In this document: positions 1 through 9,435 of the stretch, piece by piece
Position numbering within the stretch: the first letter of the stretch is position 1
How the letters are laid out: each line of letters starts with the position of its first letter
Assembly (NCBI RefSeq): GCF_900187645.1
Contig: NZ_FYEE01000006.1
Location: 266,077 to 330,076 of the forward strand
Origin: Pseudomonas sp. Irchel 3E20
GTDB taxonomy: Bacteria; Pseudomonadota; Gammaproteobacteria; Pseudomonadales; Pseudomonadaceae
Length of the DNA: 64,000 bases
Direction: 5' to 3'
The notes under the pieces: model-generated
The model's input: the letters and a program-made list of their open reading frames with translations, nothing else
Told to the model about the DNA's origin: nothing
The model's database searches: none
Position numbers and translations under genes: made by a program

Positions 1-33
1 GGCGGGCTTTTTCAGCAAGTACGCAGCAAACGC

Positions 34-357
34 TTAGATAGGTCGGCTGCCGTACTTGTTATCAGGCTTCTTGGGTGGGTCTGCCACCACATTGGCTTCG
101 ACTTCCTGCACCTTGCCGCCTTTGGCAAGGAACTCCTCCATGGCGCGTGCCAGAGCATCACGCTCTTTGTTCTTGGCTTCGACGCTGGGCAGCTCATCGA
201 CGGAAACGGCCGCCTTGGACTTGCCTTTTGCGGTCGGGACCGGAGCATCACCGCCATCGTCCTCGGCAACGTCTTCAGCCGCCGCTTCGAGGCCTTCTTC
301 GGCCTCGTCTTCGTCACCTACTTCGAGGTCGTCGTTTTCCAGATCATCGTCGCTCAT
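34..357 (-). CDS. sutA: RNA polymerase-binding stress regulator SutA
   Basis: This 107-residue, strongly acidic protein matches SutA, a small Pseudomonas factor that binds RNA polymerase and supports transcription of maintenance and ribosomal genes during slow growth. Residues 1 to about 45 are almost all Asp, Glu, Ala and Gly with no hydrophobic core. They are followed by a short basic stretch (KGKSK), a more helical middle (about 55-85) and a Pro/Lys-rich tail, the disordered-ends architecture of the family. The ATG follows a good GAGG ribosome site with a six-base spacer. The position next to amtB-glnK agrees with the usual Pseudomonas order. Confidence is high from the length, the acidic head and the context. 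Confidence 0.9.
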   Translation of the reverse strand: MSDDDLENDDLEVGDEDEAEEGLEAAAEDVAEDDGGDAPVPTAKGKSKAAVSVDELPSVEAKNKERDALARAMEEFLAKGGKVQEVEANVVADPPKKPDNKYGSRPI

Positions 358-758
358 GTTCTACCTCATGACTTGCGAAAAGCAGATTAGTTATAGCCCA
401 GCCTGGCCATCTGTCGAAGGCGGCCGGAAAAAAATCAAGACCCACTGGTAGCCAGGGGTTGCACCTCGTCACCGTGCTTCACGACGAAGGCTTTGCACGC
501 ACCACCGTGGCGATGCCGCTCAAGAGAAACACCGTACCAGCCGCCCAGCGCCTGTCGGTCAACCTGCTCTGGCACCACGACCGACCGCCTAGACGTTACC
601 GCTCGCCACCGTTACACACAGGTTCGGCGCGCATTCTAGCGCGCCCACGAAAAAAACAAAGCGCCTAATCTTCCTGCAAAGCTGTAAGCCTTCGGCCGTC
701 TGAAAGCATGCGGTCTGAAGGATATTCGGCCCACCTGGCAATCGACAAACCCCAGACA
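358..758. other. intergenic region between sutA and the amtB terminator
   Basis: About 400 bases contain no convincing gene. The sutA promoter must lie here because sutA is transcribed leftward from 357, but I could not point to a confident -35/-10 pair. A 69-codon open frame on the plus strand (459-668) has no ribosome site and an Arg/Pro/His-rich composition typical of non-coding high-GC sequence. Confidence 0.4.
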
Positions 759-789
759 AAAAAATGCCCGGGCAAGCCGGGCATTTTTT
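759..789. terminator. bidirectional intrinsic terminator after amtB
   Basis: An eight-base-pair stem (ATGCCCGG/CCGGGCAT) with a GCAAG loop is flanked by an A-run on the left and a T-run on the right, so it can work in both directions. It lies about 20 bases past the amtB stop codon and would end the leftward glnK-amtB transcript. Confidence 0.85.
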
Positions 790-807
790 ACGCCTTACAC
801 AGGCTGC

Positions 808-2145
808 CTATAAGTTGTAGCCACGCTCGTTGTGTTGCGCCAGATCGAGGCCGACAGCCTCTTCCTCTTCGCTCACCCGCAGGCCCATCACCGCATCCAG
901 CACCTTGAGGATCACGTAGGTGACAATACCGGTGTAGACCACGGTAAAGCCCACGCCCTTGCACTGGATCCAGACTTGCGCCGCGATATCCGTCACCGTA
1001 CCAAAGCCGCCCAGGGCCGGAGCAGCGAATACGCCCGTGAGGATCGCACCGACGATACCGCCGATGCCGTGCACGCCAAAGGCGTCCAGGGAGTCGTCGT
1101 AGCCCAGCTTACGCTTGAGACTGGTGGCGCAGAAGAAGCAGATCACACCGGCCACCAGGCCGATCACCAGGGCGCCCATCGGGCCTACGGTGCCCGCGGC
1201 CGGGGTGATGGCCACCAGGCCCGCCACCACACCCGAGGCAATGCCCAGGGCGCTTGGCTTACCGTGGGTGATCCACTCGGCGAACATCCAGCCCAGCGCA
1301 GCGGCGGCGGTAGCGATTTGCGTCACCAGCATCGCCATGCCAGCCGTGCCGTTGGCGGCGGCGGCGGAGCCGGCATTGAAGCCGAACCAACCGACCCAGA
1401 GCATCGCCGCGCCCATCAGGGTGTAGCCCAGGTTGTGCGGGGCCATGGGTGTGGTCGGGAAGCCTTTGCGCTTGCCCAGTACGATGCACGCCACCAGCCC
1501 TGCCACACCGGCGTTGATATGCACCACGGTGCCGCCGGCGAAGTCCAACACGCCCCAGTCCCACATCAGGCCGCCGTTGCCGGACCAGACCATGTGCGCA
1601 ATCGGCGCGTACACCAGGGTGAACCAGATGGCCATGAAGATCAGCATCGCAGAGAACTTCATGCGCTCGGCGAAGGCACCGACAATCAGCGCCGGGGTGA
1701 TGATGGCGAACGTCATTTGGAAGGTGATGAACACCGCTTCCGGGAACAAGGCCGCCGGCCCAGTGATACTGGCTGGCGTAACGCCCGCCAGGAACGCCTT
1801 GCCCAGGCCGCCGAAGAAGGAGTTGAAGTTGACGACGCCCGCTTCCATGCCGGTGGTGTCGAAGGCAATGCTGTAGCCGTAGACAACCCACAGGATGCTA
1901 ATCAGGCCGGTAATGGCGAAGCACTGCATCAGTACAGACAGGATGTTTTTCGAGCGGACCATACCGCCGTAGAACAGCGCCAGGCCGGGAATGGTCATGA
2001 ACAGCACCAGGGCTGTGGAGGTCAGCATCCAGGCGGTATCGCCGGAGTTGAGGACTGGAGCCGCCACTTCGTCTGCCGCCATAGCCAGGCTGGGCATTAC
2101 GAGGGACAACAGGGCTCCAAGCCCTGCGAATGTGCGCAGAGTCAT
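808..2145 (-). CDS. amtB: ammonium transporter AmtB
   Basis: A 445-residue Amt/MEP/Rh-family ammonium channel of the inner membrane. Residues 1-23 form a signal peptide ending in AMA, then eleven transmembrane helices follow. The first begins with the family motif around FYGGMVRSKN. The two pore histidines are visible as VVHINAG (about His209) and FGVHGIGG (about His358). The C-terminal tail that contacts the PII protein is present. The gene lies 32 bases downstream of glnK on the same strand, the conserved glnK-amtB operon in which GlnK blocks the channel when nitrogen is plentiful. Expression is probably driven by the sigma-54 promoter upstream of glnK. Confidence 0.97.
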   Translation of the reverse strand: MTLRTFAGLGALLSLVMPSLAMAADEVAAPVLNSGDTAWMLTSTALVLFMTIPGLALFYGGMVRSKNILSVLMQCFAITGLISILWVVYGYSIAFDTTGMEAGVVNFNSFFGGLGKAFLAGVTPASITGPAALFPEAVFITFQMTFAIITPALIVGAFAERMKFSAMLIFMAIWFTLVYAPIAHMVWSGNGGLMWDWGVLDFAGGTVVHINAGVAGLVACIVLGKRKGFPTTPMAPHNLGYTLMGAAMLWVGWFGFNAGSAAAANGTAGMAMLVTQIATAAAALGWMFAEWITHGKPSALGIASGVVAGLVAITPAAGTVGPMGALVIGLVAGVICFFCATSLKRKLGYDDSLDAFGVHGIGGIVGAILTGVFAAPALGGFGTVTDIAAQVWIQCKGVGFTVVYTGIVTYVILKVLDAVMGLRVSEEEEAVGLDLAQHNERGYNL

Positions 2146-2177
2146 AGTGTTTCTCCTGGGGCGTTGGGTTTGGCGGC

Positions 2178-2654
<477 letters not shown>

Positions 2655-2678
2655 TCAGTGCATGGGTCATCAGGCACT

Positions 2679-2695
2679 AAGCAGAAACCTTGCCA
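2679..2695 (-). promoter_or_regulatory. sigma-54 (-24/-12) promoter of glnK-amtB
   Basis: Read on the minus strand the sequence is TGGCAAGGTTTCTGCTT. This has GG and GC exactly ten bases apart and matches the sigma-54 consensus TGGCAC-N5-TTGCW at nearly all positions. The predicted start lies about 150 bases before the glnK ATG, leaving a long leader. It implies NtrC-activated transcription under nitrogen limitation. Confidence 0.8.
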
Positions 2696-2770
2696 TCTCT
2701 AGAAAAACCCACCATATCAATCGCTTGTCAACGGCCATTGGCCTTTTGCCGCCATCGCCCGCCGGCTTAC

Positions 2771-2807
2771 GCACAAAAACGGTGCAGCCGTGGCGCAACC
2801 GATGCGC
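2771..2807 (-). promoter_or_regulatory. tandem NtrC-like enhancer sites
   Basis: Two dyads of the NtrC form lie 80-110 bases upstream of the sigma-54 promoter: GCAC-N7-GTGC at 2771-2785 and a weaker GCGC-N7-GCGC at 2793-2807. Their centres are 22 bases apart, two helical turns, the arrangement expected for cooperative NtrC binding. The first matches the NtrC consensus; the second is degenerate. Confidence 0.6.
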
Positions 2808-2888
2808 GATAACCGTGCGGCCGCCCCTGCCCTGGCGGGCAGACACCCCGTGATACACTGCCGGCCATCTGTTCCCAGGACTTTTCCC

Positions 2889-3149
2889 ATGCTCGCGCCC
2901 AAAGACCTCCTCGACGCCCTGAGCGGCCACGCTTCCCGTTTGTTCAGCGGCGACACCGCGCTGCCGCGCAATGAAATCGAAAGCCAGTTCAAGGCCCTGC
3001 TGCAAAGCGGCTTCAGCAAACTGGACCTGGTCAGCCGGGAAGAATTCGACAGCCAAATGGTCGTCCTGGCCCGTACCCGCGCACGCCTGGAAAGCCTTGA
3101 GGCGAAAGTCGCGGAGTTGGAAGCCAAGCTCAACCCGCCCCCGCAGTAA
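2889..3149 (+). CDS. ubiK: ubiquinone biosynthesis accessory factor UbiK
   Basis: An 86-residue BMFP-domain protein related to E. coli UbiK (YqiC), which helps the soluble Ubi complex act in aerobic ubiquinone biosynthesis and binds lipids. The chosen ATG gives MLAPKDLLDAL; an in-frame upstream ATG at 2790 would add 33 unrelated residues and overlap the nitrogen-control sites. Residues 1-45 are amphipathic helix, and residues 48-80 (SREEFDSQ onward, then alternating LE/AK) form the characteristic C-terminal coiled coil. It diverges from glnK and precedes comM, as in other pseudomonads. Confidence 0.9.
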   Translation: MLAPKDLLDALSGHASRLFSGDTALPRNEIESQFKALLQSGFSKLDLVSREEFDSQMVVLARTRARLESLEAKVAELEAKLNPPPQ

Positions 3150-3293
3150 CCTCGCCACCACGCCCGTCGCCACCGATGGGCGTGGCCGCCCGATACGTCT
3201 TGCAACCCTGTCACCCCCGCCTCGCCTTCACACCTCGACTACCCTTCCCGGACCCGCAGGATGCGGTTCTCTGTGCCCATCAAGGAAGGTTCC

Positions 3294-4787
3294 ATGTCGC
3301 TGGCCATCGTCCACAGCCGCGCCCAGGTGGGCGTTGAAGCCCCCGCCGTCACCGTCGAAGTACACCTCGCCAACGGCCTGCCCGCGCTCACCCTGGTGGG
3401 CCTGCCGGAAGCCGCCGTGAAGGAAAGCAAGGACCGGGTGCGCAGCGCCATCATCAACTCGGGTTTTCAGTTTCCGGCACGGCGCATCACCTTGAACCTC
3501 GCCCCTGCGGACCTGCCCAAGGACGGCGGGCGCTTCGACCTGGCCATCGCCCTGGGCCTGCTCGCTGCCAGCGTGCAGGTGCCCATGCTGGCCATCGAAG
3601 AAGTCGAGTTCCTCGGTGAACTGGCCTTGTCCGGTGCCGTGCGCCCCGTGCGCGGTGTACTCCCGGCAGCGTTGGCGGCGCGCCAGGCCGGGCGCGTGCT
3701 GGTGGTGCCCCGGGCCAATGCCGAAGAGGCCTGCCTGGCCTCGGGCTTGAAGGTGATCGCGGTAGAACACCTGCTCGAAGTGGTCGCCCACTTCAACGGC
3801 CACACGCCCCTGGAGCCGTTCACGTCCAACGGCCTGCTGCTGGCCAACAAACCCTACCCCGACTTGAGCGAAGTGCAGGGCCAAGTGGCCGCCAAGCGGG
3901 CCCTGCTGATCGCCGCGGCCGGGGCCCACAACCTACTTTTAAGTGGCCCGCCAGGCACCGGCAAAACCCTATTGGCCAGCCGTTTACCCGGCCTGCTGCC
4001 GCCATTGAGCGAGGCCGAAGCCCTGGAAGTCGCAGCCATTCAATCGGTGGCCAGCCTGATGCCGCTACGCCACTGGCCGCAGCGGCCATTCCGCCAGCCC
4101 CACCACTCGGCCTCCGGCCCGGCGCTGGTGGGCGGCAGTTCCAAACCCCAGCCCGGGGAAATCACCCTAGCCCACCACGGCGTGTTGTTTCTCGACGAGT
4201 TGCCGGAGTTTGACCGCAAGGTCCTGGAGGTTCTACGCGAGCCCCTGGAATCGGGCCATATCGTGATCGCCCGGGCCCGCGACCGGGTGCGTTTCCCGGC
4301 GCGGTTCCAACTGGTGGCGGCGATGAACCCTTGCCCTTGCGGCTACCTAGGCGAACCCAGCGGGCGGTGCCGCTGCACGCCGGAGCAGATCCAGCGTTAC
4401 CGCAACAAGCTCTCGGGGCCGCTGCTCGACCGTATCGACCTGCACCTGACCGTCGCCCGCGAAGCCACCGCCCTCAACCCCACCGCCCAACCCGGCGGCG
4501 ACACCGCCAGCGCGGCACGCCTTGTCGCCCAAGCCCGCGAGCGCCAGCAACAGCGCCAGGGTTGCGCCAATGCCTTCCTCGACCTGCCGGGGCTGCGCCA
4601 GCATTGCCGCTTGGCCCCGGCCGATGAAGCCTGGCTGGAAACCGCGTGCGAACGCCTGACCCTGTCCCTGCGCGCCGCCCACCGTTTGCTCAAGGTTGCC
4701 CGCACCTTGGCCGACCTGGAGCAAGCCCCTGGCATTACCCGCGAACACCTGGCCGAGGCCCTGCAATACCGCCCCAGCAACGCCTGA
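3294..4787 (+). CDS. comM: ComM/YifB-family AAA+ ATPase (Mg-chelatase-like)
   Basis: A 497-residue protein of the YifB/ComM family, hexameric DNA helicases that drive branch migration of incoming single-stranded DNA during natural transformation. The start giving MSLAIVHSRAQ is preferred over an upstream ATG at 3261, since the family begins there and has this length. Residues 1-170 form the N-terminal Lon-protease-like fold. The AAA+ core carries Walker A GPPGTGKT (about residue 218) and Walker B LFLDELPEF (about 295). A four-Cys segment with CPCG, CRC and nearby Cys residues (about 345-362) follows, then a C-terminal Mg-chelatase domain. It follows ubiK on the same strand. Confidence 0.93.
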   Translation: MSLAIVHSRAQVGVEAPAVTVEVHLANGLPALTLVGLPEAAVKESKDRVRSAIINSGFQFPARRITLNLAPADLPKDGGRFDLAIALGLLAASVQVPMLAIEEVEFLGELALSGAVRPVRGVLPAALAARQAGRVLVVPRANAEEACLASGLKVIAVEHLLEVVAHFNGHTPLEPFTSNGLLLANKPYPDLSEVQGQVAAKRALLIAAAGAHNLLLSGPPGTGKTLLASRLPGLLPPLSEAEALEVAAIQSVASLMPLRHWPQRPFRQPHHSASGPALVGGSSKPQPGEITLAHHGVLFLDELPEFDRKVLEVLREPLESGHIVIARARDRVRFPARFQLVAAMNPCPCGYLGEPSGRCRCTPEQIQRYRNKLSGPLLDRIDLHLTVAREATALNPTAQPGGDTASAARLVAQARERQQQRQGCANAFLDLPGLRQHCRLAPADEAWLETACERLTLSLRAAHRLLKVARTLADLEQAPGITREHLAEALQYRPSNA

Positions 4788-4792
4788 AGGCG

Positions 4793-5713
4793 TCAGCTCA
4801 AATGCTCGACATCCGGTAGCACCATGGCCTGGGCTTCACCCTGTAGAAAGTCGCTCAAGCGCCGCAAACGCTCACCGCCGGGGCGGGTCTTGGGCCACAC
4901 TAGGTAATAGCCATCGCCGCTGGCGACTGCGGTGGGCCACGGCAGGCTCAAGCGCCCCTGAGCCACGTCCTCGGCCACCATCAGCAGGTCGCCCATGGAC
5001 ACGCCATAACCGCGGGCGGCGGCAATCATGCCCAACTCCAGGGTATCGAACACCTGCCCGCCCTTGAGCGACACCTGCCCCGCCAACCCCATGCGTTCCA
5101 GCCAGTTGCGCCAGTCGCGGCGGTCGGGCGTGGGGTGAAGCAACTCGGTGTTGGCCAGGCGCTGCACATCCCAGGGCTGGTCGTTGAGCAAGTTCGGCGC
5201 GCCCACCGGGATCAGCTCTTCGGGGAACAGAAAACTCACCTCCCAATCCGGGGGGAAGCTACCGCTGCCCAGCAGCACCGCGCAATCGAACGGTTCGTGG
5301 TTGAAGTCCACCGCGTCGATGTCCATCCAGGCGCTGGTCAACTGCACTTCATTGCCGGCCTGCAAGTGGCGAAAACGGCTCAAACGCGCCAGCAACCAGC
5401 GCATGGTCAGTGTGGACGGCGCCTTCATGCGCAGGATGTCGTCCTCGGCGCGCAGCACGTTGCACGCCCGCTCCAGGGCGCTGAAACCTTCGCGCACGCC
5501 GGGCAGGAGCAGGCGCGCCGCTTCGGTCAGTTGCAGGTTGCGCCCGTTGCGCAAAAACAATCGGCAGGCGAAGTGCTCTTCGAGGGTGCGCACATGGCGG
5601 CTGACCGCACTTTGGGTAATGGACAATTCCTGCGCGGCGCGGGTGAACGAACTGTGCCGCGCGGCCGCTTCAAAGGCGCGCAAGGCATAAAGGGGCGGTA
5701 GGCGGCGGGGCAT
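4793..5713 (-). CDS. LysR-family transcriptional regulator (GcvA-like)
   Basis: A 306-residue LysR regulator. The N-terminal winged helix-turn-helix is clear (LYALRAFEAAARHSSFTRAA, then TQSAVSRHVRTLEE), with an LPPL lead typical of the GcvA subgroup. Residues 90-300 form the periplasmic-binding-like effector domain. The stop lies five bases past the comM stop on the opposite strand, so the two genes converge with almost no spacer. It diverges from the MATE pump at 5865 and may regulate it. The effector cannot be told from sequence. Confidence 0.9.
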   Translation of the reverse strand: MPRRLPPLYALRAFEAAARHSSFTRAAQELSITQSAVSRHVRTLEEHFACRLFLRNGRNLQLTEAARLLLPGVREGFSALERACNVLRAEDDILRMKAPSTLTMRWLLARLSRFRHLQAGNEVQLTSAWMDIDAVDFNHEPFDCAVLLGSGSFPPDWEVSFLFPEELIPVGAPNLLNDQPWDVQRLANTELLHPTPDRRDWRNWLERMGLAGQVSLKGGQVFDTLELGMIAAARGYGVSMGDLLMVAEDVAQGRLSLPWPTAVASGDGYYLVWPKTRPGGERLRRLSDFLQGEAQAMVLPDVEHLS

Positions 5714-5864
5714 CGGGGGGCTCCAAGTAATGAACGGCCAACAGTAGCAAACAAACTCTCAGCATGAGTTTTAATCATGCCACCAATCGTTTTTATCCCT
5801 TTGTGCAAATGCCCGTAAGCGCCGAGAATCCTTGGTTTTCTGTCATTGCGAGCAAAAGGGCCAG

Positions 5865-7259
5865 ATGACCATGCAGCATCCAGCACGCACCGAACTCTGG
5901 GCCATCCTACGGCTGGCCGGGCCGCTGATTGCCTCGCAGTTGGCGCACATGCTGATGGTGCTCACCGACACCCTGATGATGGCCAAGATCAGCCCCGAAG
6001 CATTGGCCGGCGGTGGTTTGGGGGCGGCCACCTATTCCTTCGTGTCGATTTTCTGCATCGGTGTGATCGCTGCCGTCGGCACCCTGGTGGCGATCCGCAA
6101 AGGCGCGGGGGACATCGAAGGCGCCGCACGCCTGACCCAGGCCGGCCTGTGGCTGGCGTGGCTGATGGCGCTGGTCGCCGGCCTGGCACTATGGAACCTC
6201 AAACCGCTGTTGCTGCTGTTCGGCCAGACCGAAACCAACGTGCTGGCCGCCGGCCAATTTCTGCTGATCCTGCCCTTCGCCCTGCCCGGCTACCTGAGCT
6301 TCATGGCCCTACGCGGCTTTACCAGCGCCATCGGCCGCGCCACCCCGGTAATGGTCATCAGCTTGATCGGCACCGTGGCCAACTTCCTGCTCAATTACGC
6401 CCTCATCACCGGCATGTTCGGCCTGCCGAAACTGGGCCTGATGGGCATCGGCCTGGTGACTGCGATCGTCGCCAACTGCATGGCCCTGGCGCTGGCCTGG
6501 CACATTCGCCGCCACCCAGCGTATGACGCCTACCCGCTGCGCCGGGGCCTGTCGCGACCCAACCGCCAGTACCTGCGCGAACTCTGGCGCCTGGGCCTGC
6601 CGATTGGCGGCACCTACGCGGTGGAAGTCGGTTTGTTCGCCTTCGCCGCGCTGTGCATGGGCAGCATGGGCAGTACGCAACTGGGCGCTCACCAGATCGC
6701 CATCCAGATCGTCTCCGTGGCGTTCATGGTGCCGGCGGGGCTGTCGTACGCGATCACCATGCGCATCGGCCAGCATTACGGCGCCGGGCAATTGCTGGAC
6801 GCACGGCTGGCCGGGCGCGTGGGGATCTTGTTCGGCGGCGCGGCGATGCTCGGCTTTGCCATGGTGTTCTGGCTGCTGCCTAACCAACTGGTCGGGTTGT
6901 TCCTGGACCACAACGACCCGGCGTTCGCCGAGGTCATCCAACTGGCCGTGAGCCTGCTGGCGGTGGCGGCGTGGTTCGAGCTGTTCGACGGCACGCAAAC
7001 CATCGCCATGGGCGCCATTCGCGGGCTCAAGGACGCCAAAACCACCTTCCTGGTAGGCCTGGGTTGCTATTGGTTGATTGGCGCACCGGCCGCGTGGTGG
7101 ATGGCGTTCACCCTCGACTGGGGCCCGACCGGCGTCTGGTGGGGCCTGGCATTGGGGCTGGCGTGCGCGGCGGTGAGCCTGACCCTGGCGTTTGAATGGA
7201 AAATGAAACGCATGATCCGCCGCGAGTCGCAGGAAGGGGCGGGGTTGCCAGCGACCTAG
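5865..7259 (+). CDS. MATE-family multidrug efflux transporter
   Basis: A 464-residue inner-membrane antiporter of the MATE (NorM) family, expected to expel cationic drugs in exchange for Na+ or H+. Twelve hydrophobic helices fall into two six-helix halves. The first begins LAGPLIASQLAHMLMVLTDTLMMA and the second begins GLPIGGTYAVEVGLFAFAALCMG, both typical of the family. I chose the ATG at 5865 behind an AAAGGG ribosome site; a second ATG two codons later is also possible. The divergent LysR gene next door is a candidate regulator. The substrate cannot be read from sequence. Confidence 0.92.
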   Translation: MTMQHPARTELWAILRLAGPLIASQLAHMLMVLTDTLMMAKISPEALAGGGLGAATYSFVSIFCIGVIAAVGTLVAIRKGAGDIEGAARLTQAGLWLAWLMALVAGLALWNLKPLLLLFGQTETNVLAAGQFLLILPFALPGYLSFMALRGFTSAIGRATPVMVISLIGTVANFLLNYALITGMFGLPKLGLMGIGLVTAIVANCMALALAWHIRRHPAYDAYPLRRGLSRPNRQYLRELWRLGLPIGGTYAVEVGLFAFAALCMGSMGSTQLGAHQIAIQIVSVAFMVPAGLSYAITMRIGQHYGAGQLLDARLAGRVGILFGGAAMLGFAMVFWLLPNQLVGLFLDHNDPAFAEVIQLAVSLLAVAAWFELFDGTQTIAMGAIRGLKDAKTTFLVGLGCYWLIGAPAAWWMAFTLDWGPTGVWWGLALGLACAAVSLTLAFEWKMKRMIRRESQEGAGLPAT

Positions 7260-7340
7260 TGGAGCGGGCCGGGCGGCGCTCCGCTCGCCCGCGATAGCGG
7301 TATTCCTGCCGATAAATATCTAACGACTGTACCGGCCTCA

Positions 7341-7425
7341 TCGCGGGCAAGCCCGCTCCCACAGTGGAACTGTGGTGGGGTTGGGATGTTCATTTCTCCG
7401 CTGTGGGAGCGGGCCTGCTCGCGAG
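7341..7425. repeat. pair of inverted REP elements
   Basis: Two Pseudomonas REP units in opposite orientation lie in the 240-base gap between convergent genes: TCGCGGGCAAGCCCGCTCCC plus ACAG at 7341-7364, and the complementary form starting CTGTGGGAGCGGG at 7401-7425. They are separated by 36 bases, so they form a BIME-like hairpin. The region 7260-7320 carries further degenerate GC-rich arms of the same kind. Confidence 0.85.
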
Positions 7426-7499
7426 GGCGGCCCTGAGTGGCGGTGACGAATTGGTAGGAGTAAGGCCGTTGCCCCCGCAGAGGTGAATTGTCGGGGGGG

Positions 7500-9167
7500 T
7501 TAACCCCTCAACACCGTTTGCCGGTCATGGCCGAGGGTGAGGTAGTCCACCAATTGCGCCAGCGGTACGGGTTTGCTTATCAGGTAGCCCTGCACCTGGT
7601 CGCAGCCGTAACCGCGCAGCAGTGCCAGTTGCTGGGGGGTTTCCACGCCTTCGGCGACCACTTCCAGGTGGAGGTTGTGGGCCAGGTTAATCATGGCGTG
7701 CACCAGTTTGCGGTTTTCTTCGCGCTCTTCCATGCCGCCGACAAAGCTCTTGTCGATCTTGAGCAGGGCGATGGGCAGGCTGTTGAGATGTACGAACGAG
7801 GAAAACCCGGTACCGAAATCATCCAGCGAAAAGCGCACGCCCAGGCGCCCGAGGGCGTCCATGGTTTGCTTGACCAGGTCGCTGCGGCGCATCACGGCCG
7901 TCTCGGTCAGCTCGAACTCCAACCATTGCGCGTCCACGCCCCGCTCGGCGATCAAGCGGCTGAGGGTCGGCAGCAACTGGCTGTCCTGGAACTGGCGGAA
8001 CGACAGGTTGATCGCCATGTGCAGCGGCGCCAGGCCGCGTTCGCGCAGGTCCTGCATGTCCCGCAGGGCGCGGGAGATCACCCAGTAACCCAGGGGCACG
8101 ATCAAGCCGCTTTGCTCGGCCAGCGGCACGAACTCGCTGGGCGGCAGCAGCCCGCGTTCACTGTGGCGCCAGCGCACCAGGGCTTCGAGGCCGACGATCT
8201 GCCCGTCTGCCAGGTTCATCCGTGGCTGGTAATGCAGCTCCAGCTCATCGCGGCGCAAGGCGCGGCGCAGTTCGCTTTCCAGATCGGCGAGGCTGCGGGC
8301 GTTGCGGTTGATGCGCTCGTTGAAGATATGAAAGGTGCAACCCTGGGTGCTCTTGGCCTGCTGCATGGCGATATGGGCGTGCCACATCAGCGGGTCGGCG
8401 CCAGCCTGGGCGCGGGCATGGGCCATGCCCAGGCTGCACCCGATCAGCAGGCTTTCGCCATCGACCCAATAGGGCTCGGACATCGCCTCGACAATGCGCT
8501 CGGCCATCCATTCGGCCCGTTGCGGCGCGCGACGGGTGTCGATCAGCAGGGCGAATTCGTCGCTGCCCAGGCGCGCCACTTGATCGCCCGCCTCCAGCTG
8601 GCTCTTGAGCCGCGCCACCACTTGCAGAATCAAGCGGTCGCCGGCCTGGTGGCCGAGGGCATCGTTGGCGTGGCGGAAGTTGTCCAGGTCCAGGTGCCCG
8701 AGGGCCAGGCCGCGGCCTTCGTTTTCCGCCAGGCGCGCGGCCAGCAGGGTGTGGAAGCCCTGGCGGTTGGCAATGCCGGTCAACGGGTCTTGTTCGGCCA
8801 GGCGTTGCAGGGTGTTTTCCAGCAGGCCGCGCTCGCGCACGTGGCGCAGGCAGCGGCGCAGGGTCTCGGCGTCCAGCGCTACGCGGGTCAGCCAGTCGCT
8901 GACGCCATCGGGGATGGTCAGGGGCTCTTGCTCCAGCAGCAGCACGGTGGGCAGATGGCAACTGCCCGGCGCCGGTTGCAGAGCGGGAACGGTCAGTAAG
9001 ACCGCGGTGCGATCACCCTCGAACAGGCGGCTGACCGATTCCCAGTCCGGCGCGCTGATAAGCACCGCCGCGTCCCCCAGAGGCACCAGACACTCGCGCA
9101 ACAACGCCGCCCACGTTGGCTCCGGGGCCAATAGCAGCAAACGCACGGGTTCGACAGGCGTGGACAA
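7500..9167 (-). CDS. cyclic-di-GMP GGDEF-EAL protein, probable phosphodiesterase
   Basis: A 555-residue soluble protein with a response-regulator-like N-terminus (1-120; no clear phosphoacceptor Asp motif), a GGDEF domain (about 125-285) and an EAL domain (about 295-550). The GGDEF signature reads GSDEF (about residue 200), a variant that may reduce cyclase activity. The EAL motif is intact as LEALVRW (about 325), with DDFGTGFSS and the second Lys/Glu motifs present, so cyclic-di-GMP hydrolysis is the likely activity. The start is TTG, backed by a GGGAG site five bases away. The position between a MATE pump and rep is that of the P. aeruginosa phosphodiesterase PA5295. Confidence 0.9.
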   Translation of the reverse strand: MSTPVEPVRLLLLAPEPTWAALLRECLVPLGDAAVLISAPDWESVSRLFEGDRTAVLLTVPALQPAPGSCHLPTVLLLEQEPLTIPDGVSDWLTRVALDAETLRRCLRHVRERGLLENTLQRLAEQDPLTGIANRQGFHTLLAARLAENEGRGLALGHLDLDNFRHANDALGHQAGDRLILQVVARLKSQLEAGDQVARLGSDEFALLIDTRRAPQRAEWMAERIVEAMSEPYWVDGESLLIGCSLGMAHARAQAGADPLMWHAHIAMQQAKSTQGCTFHIFNERINRNARSLADLESELRRALRRDELELHYQPRMNLADGQIVGLEALVRWRHSERGLLPPSEFVPLAEQSGLIVPLGYWVISRALRDMQDLRERGLAPLHMAINLSFRQFQDSQLLPTLSRLIAERGVDAQWLEFELTETAVMRRSDLVKQTMDALGRLGVRFSLDDFGTGFSSFVHLNSLPIALLKIDKSFVGGMEEREENRKLVHAMINLAHNLHLEVVAEGVETPQQLALLRGYGCDQVQGYLISKPVPLAQLVDYLTLGHDRQTVLRG

Positions 9168-9435
9168 GCTGGCTCCCTAGACTCTGCATAAAAATGGTGG
9201 CGGGGGGCATTATGACGCGCCGATAAACAATGACCAATGGTATTGATTATCAACCGCTATCTTGTACCGCTCTAACTCGCACGTTGTCGCCGTACATTCA
9301 GCGCGCATCCTGCGGCAAAGTAGCAAAAGCGGCAAATTTAGATCGAGTGCTACGTCACAAGTCGCACAGAGGCCGCAGAATCTTTCCAGCCTGTTAAAAT
9401 GCCCGCCCATTTCGCAAGCGACCCCCCTTTTCGTC

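Noticed and set aside
459..668. 69-codon plus-strand frame between sutA and amtB
   Set aside because: No ribosome site and Arg/Pro/His-rich translation.
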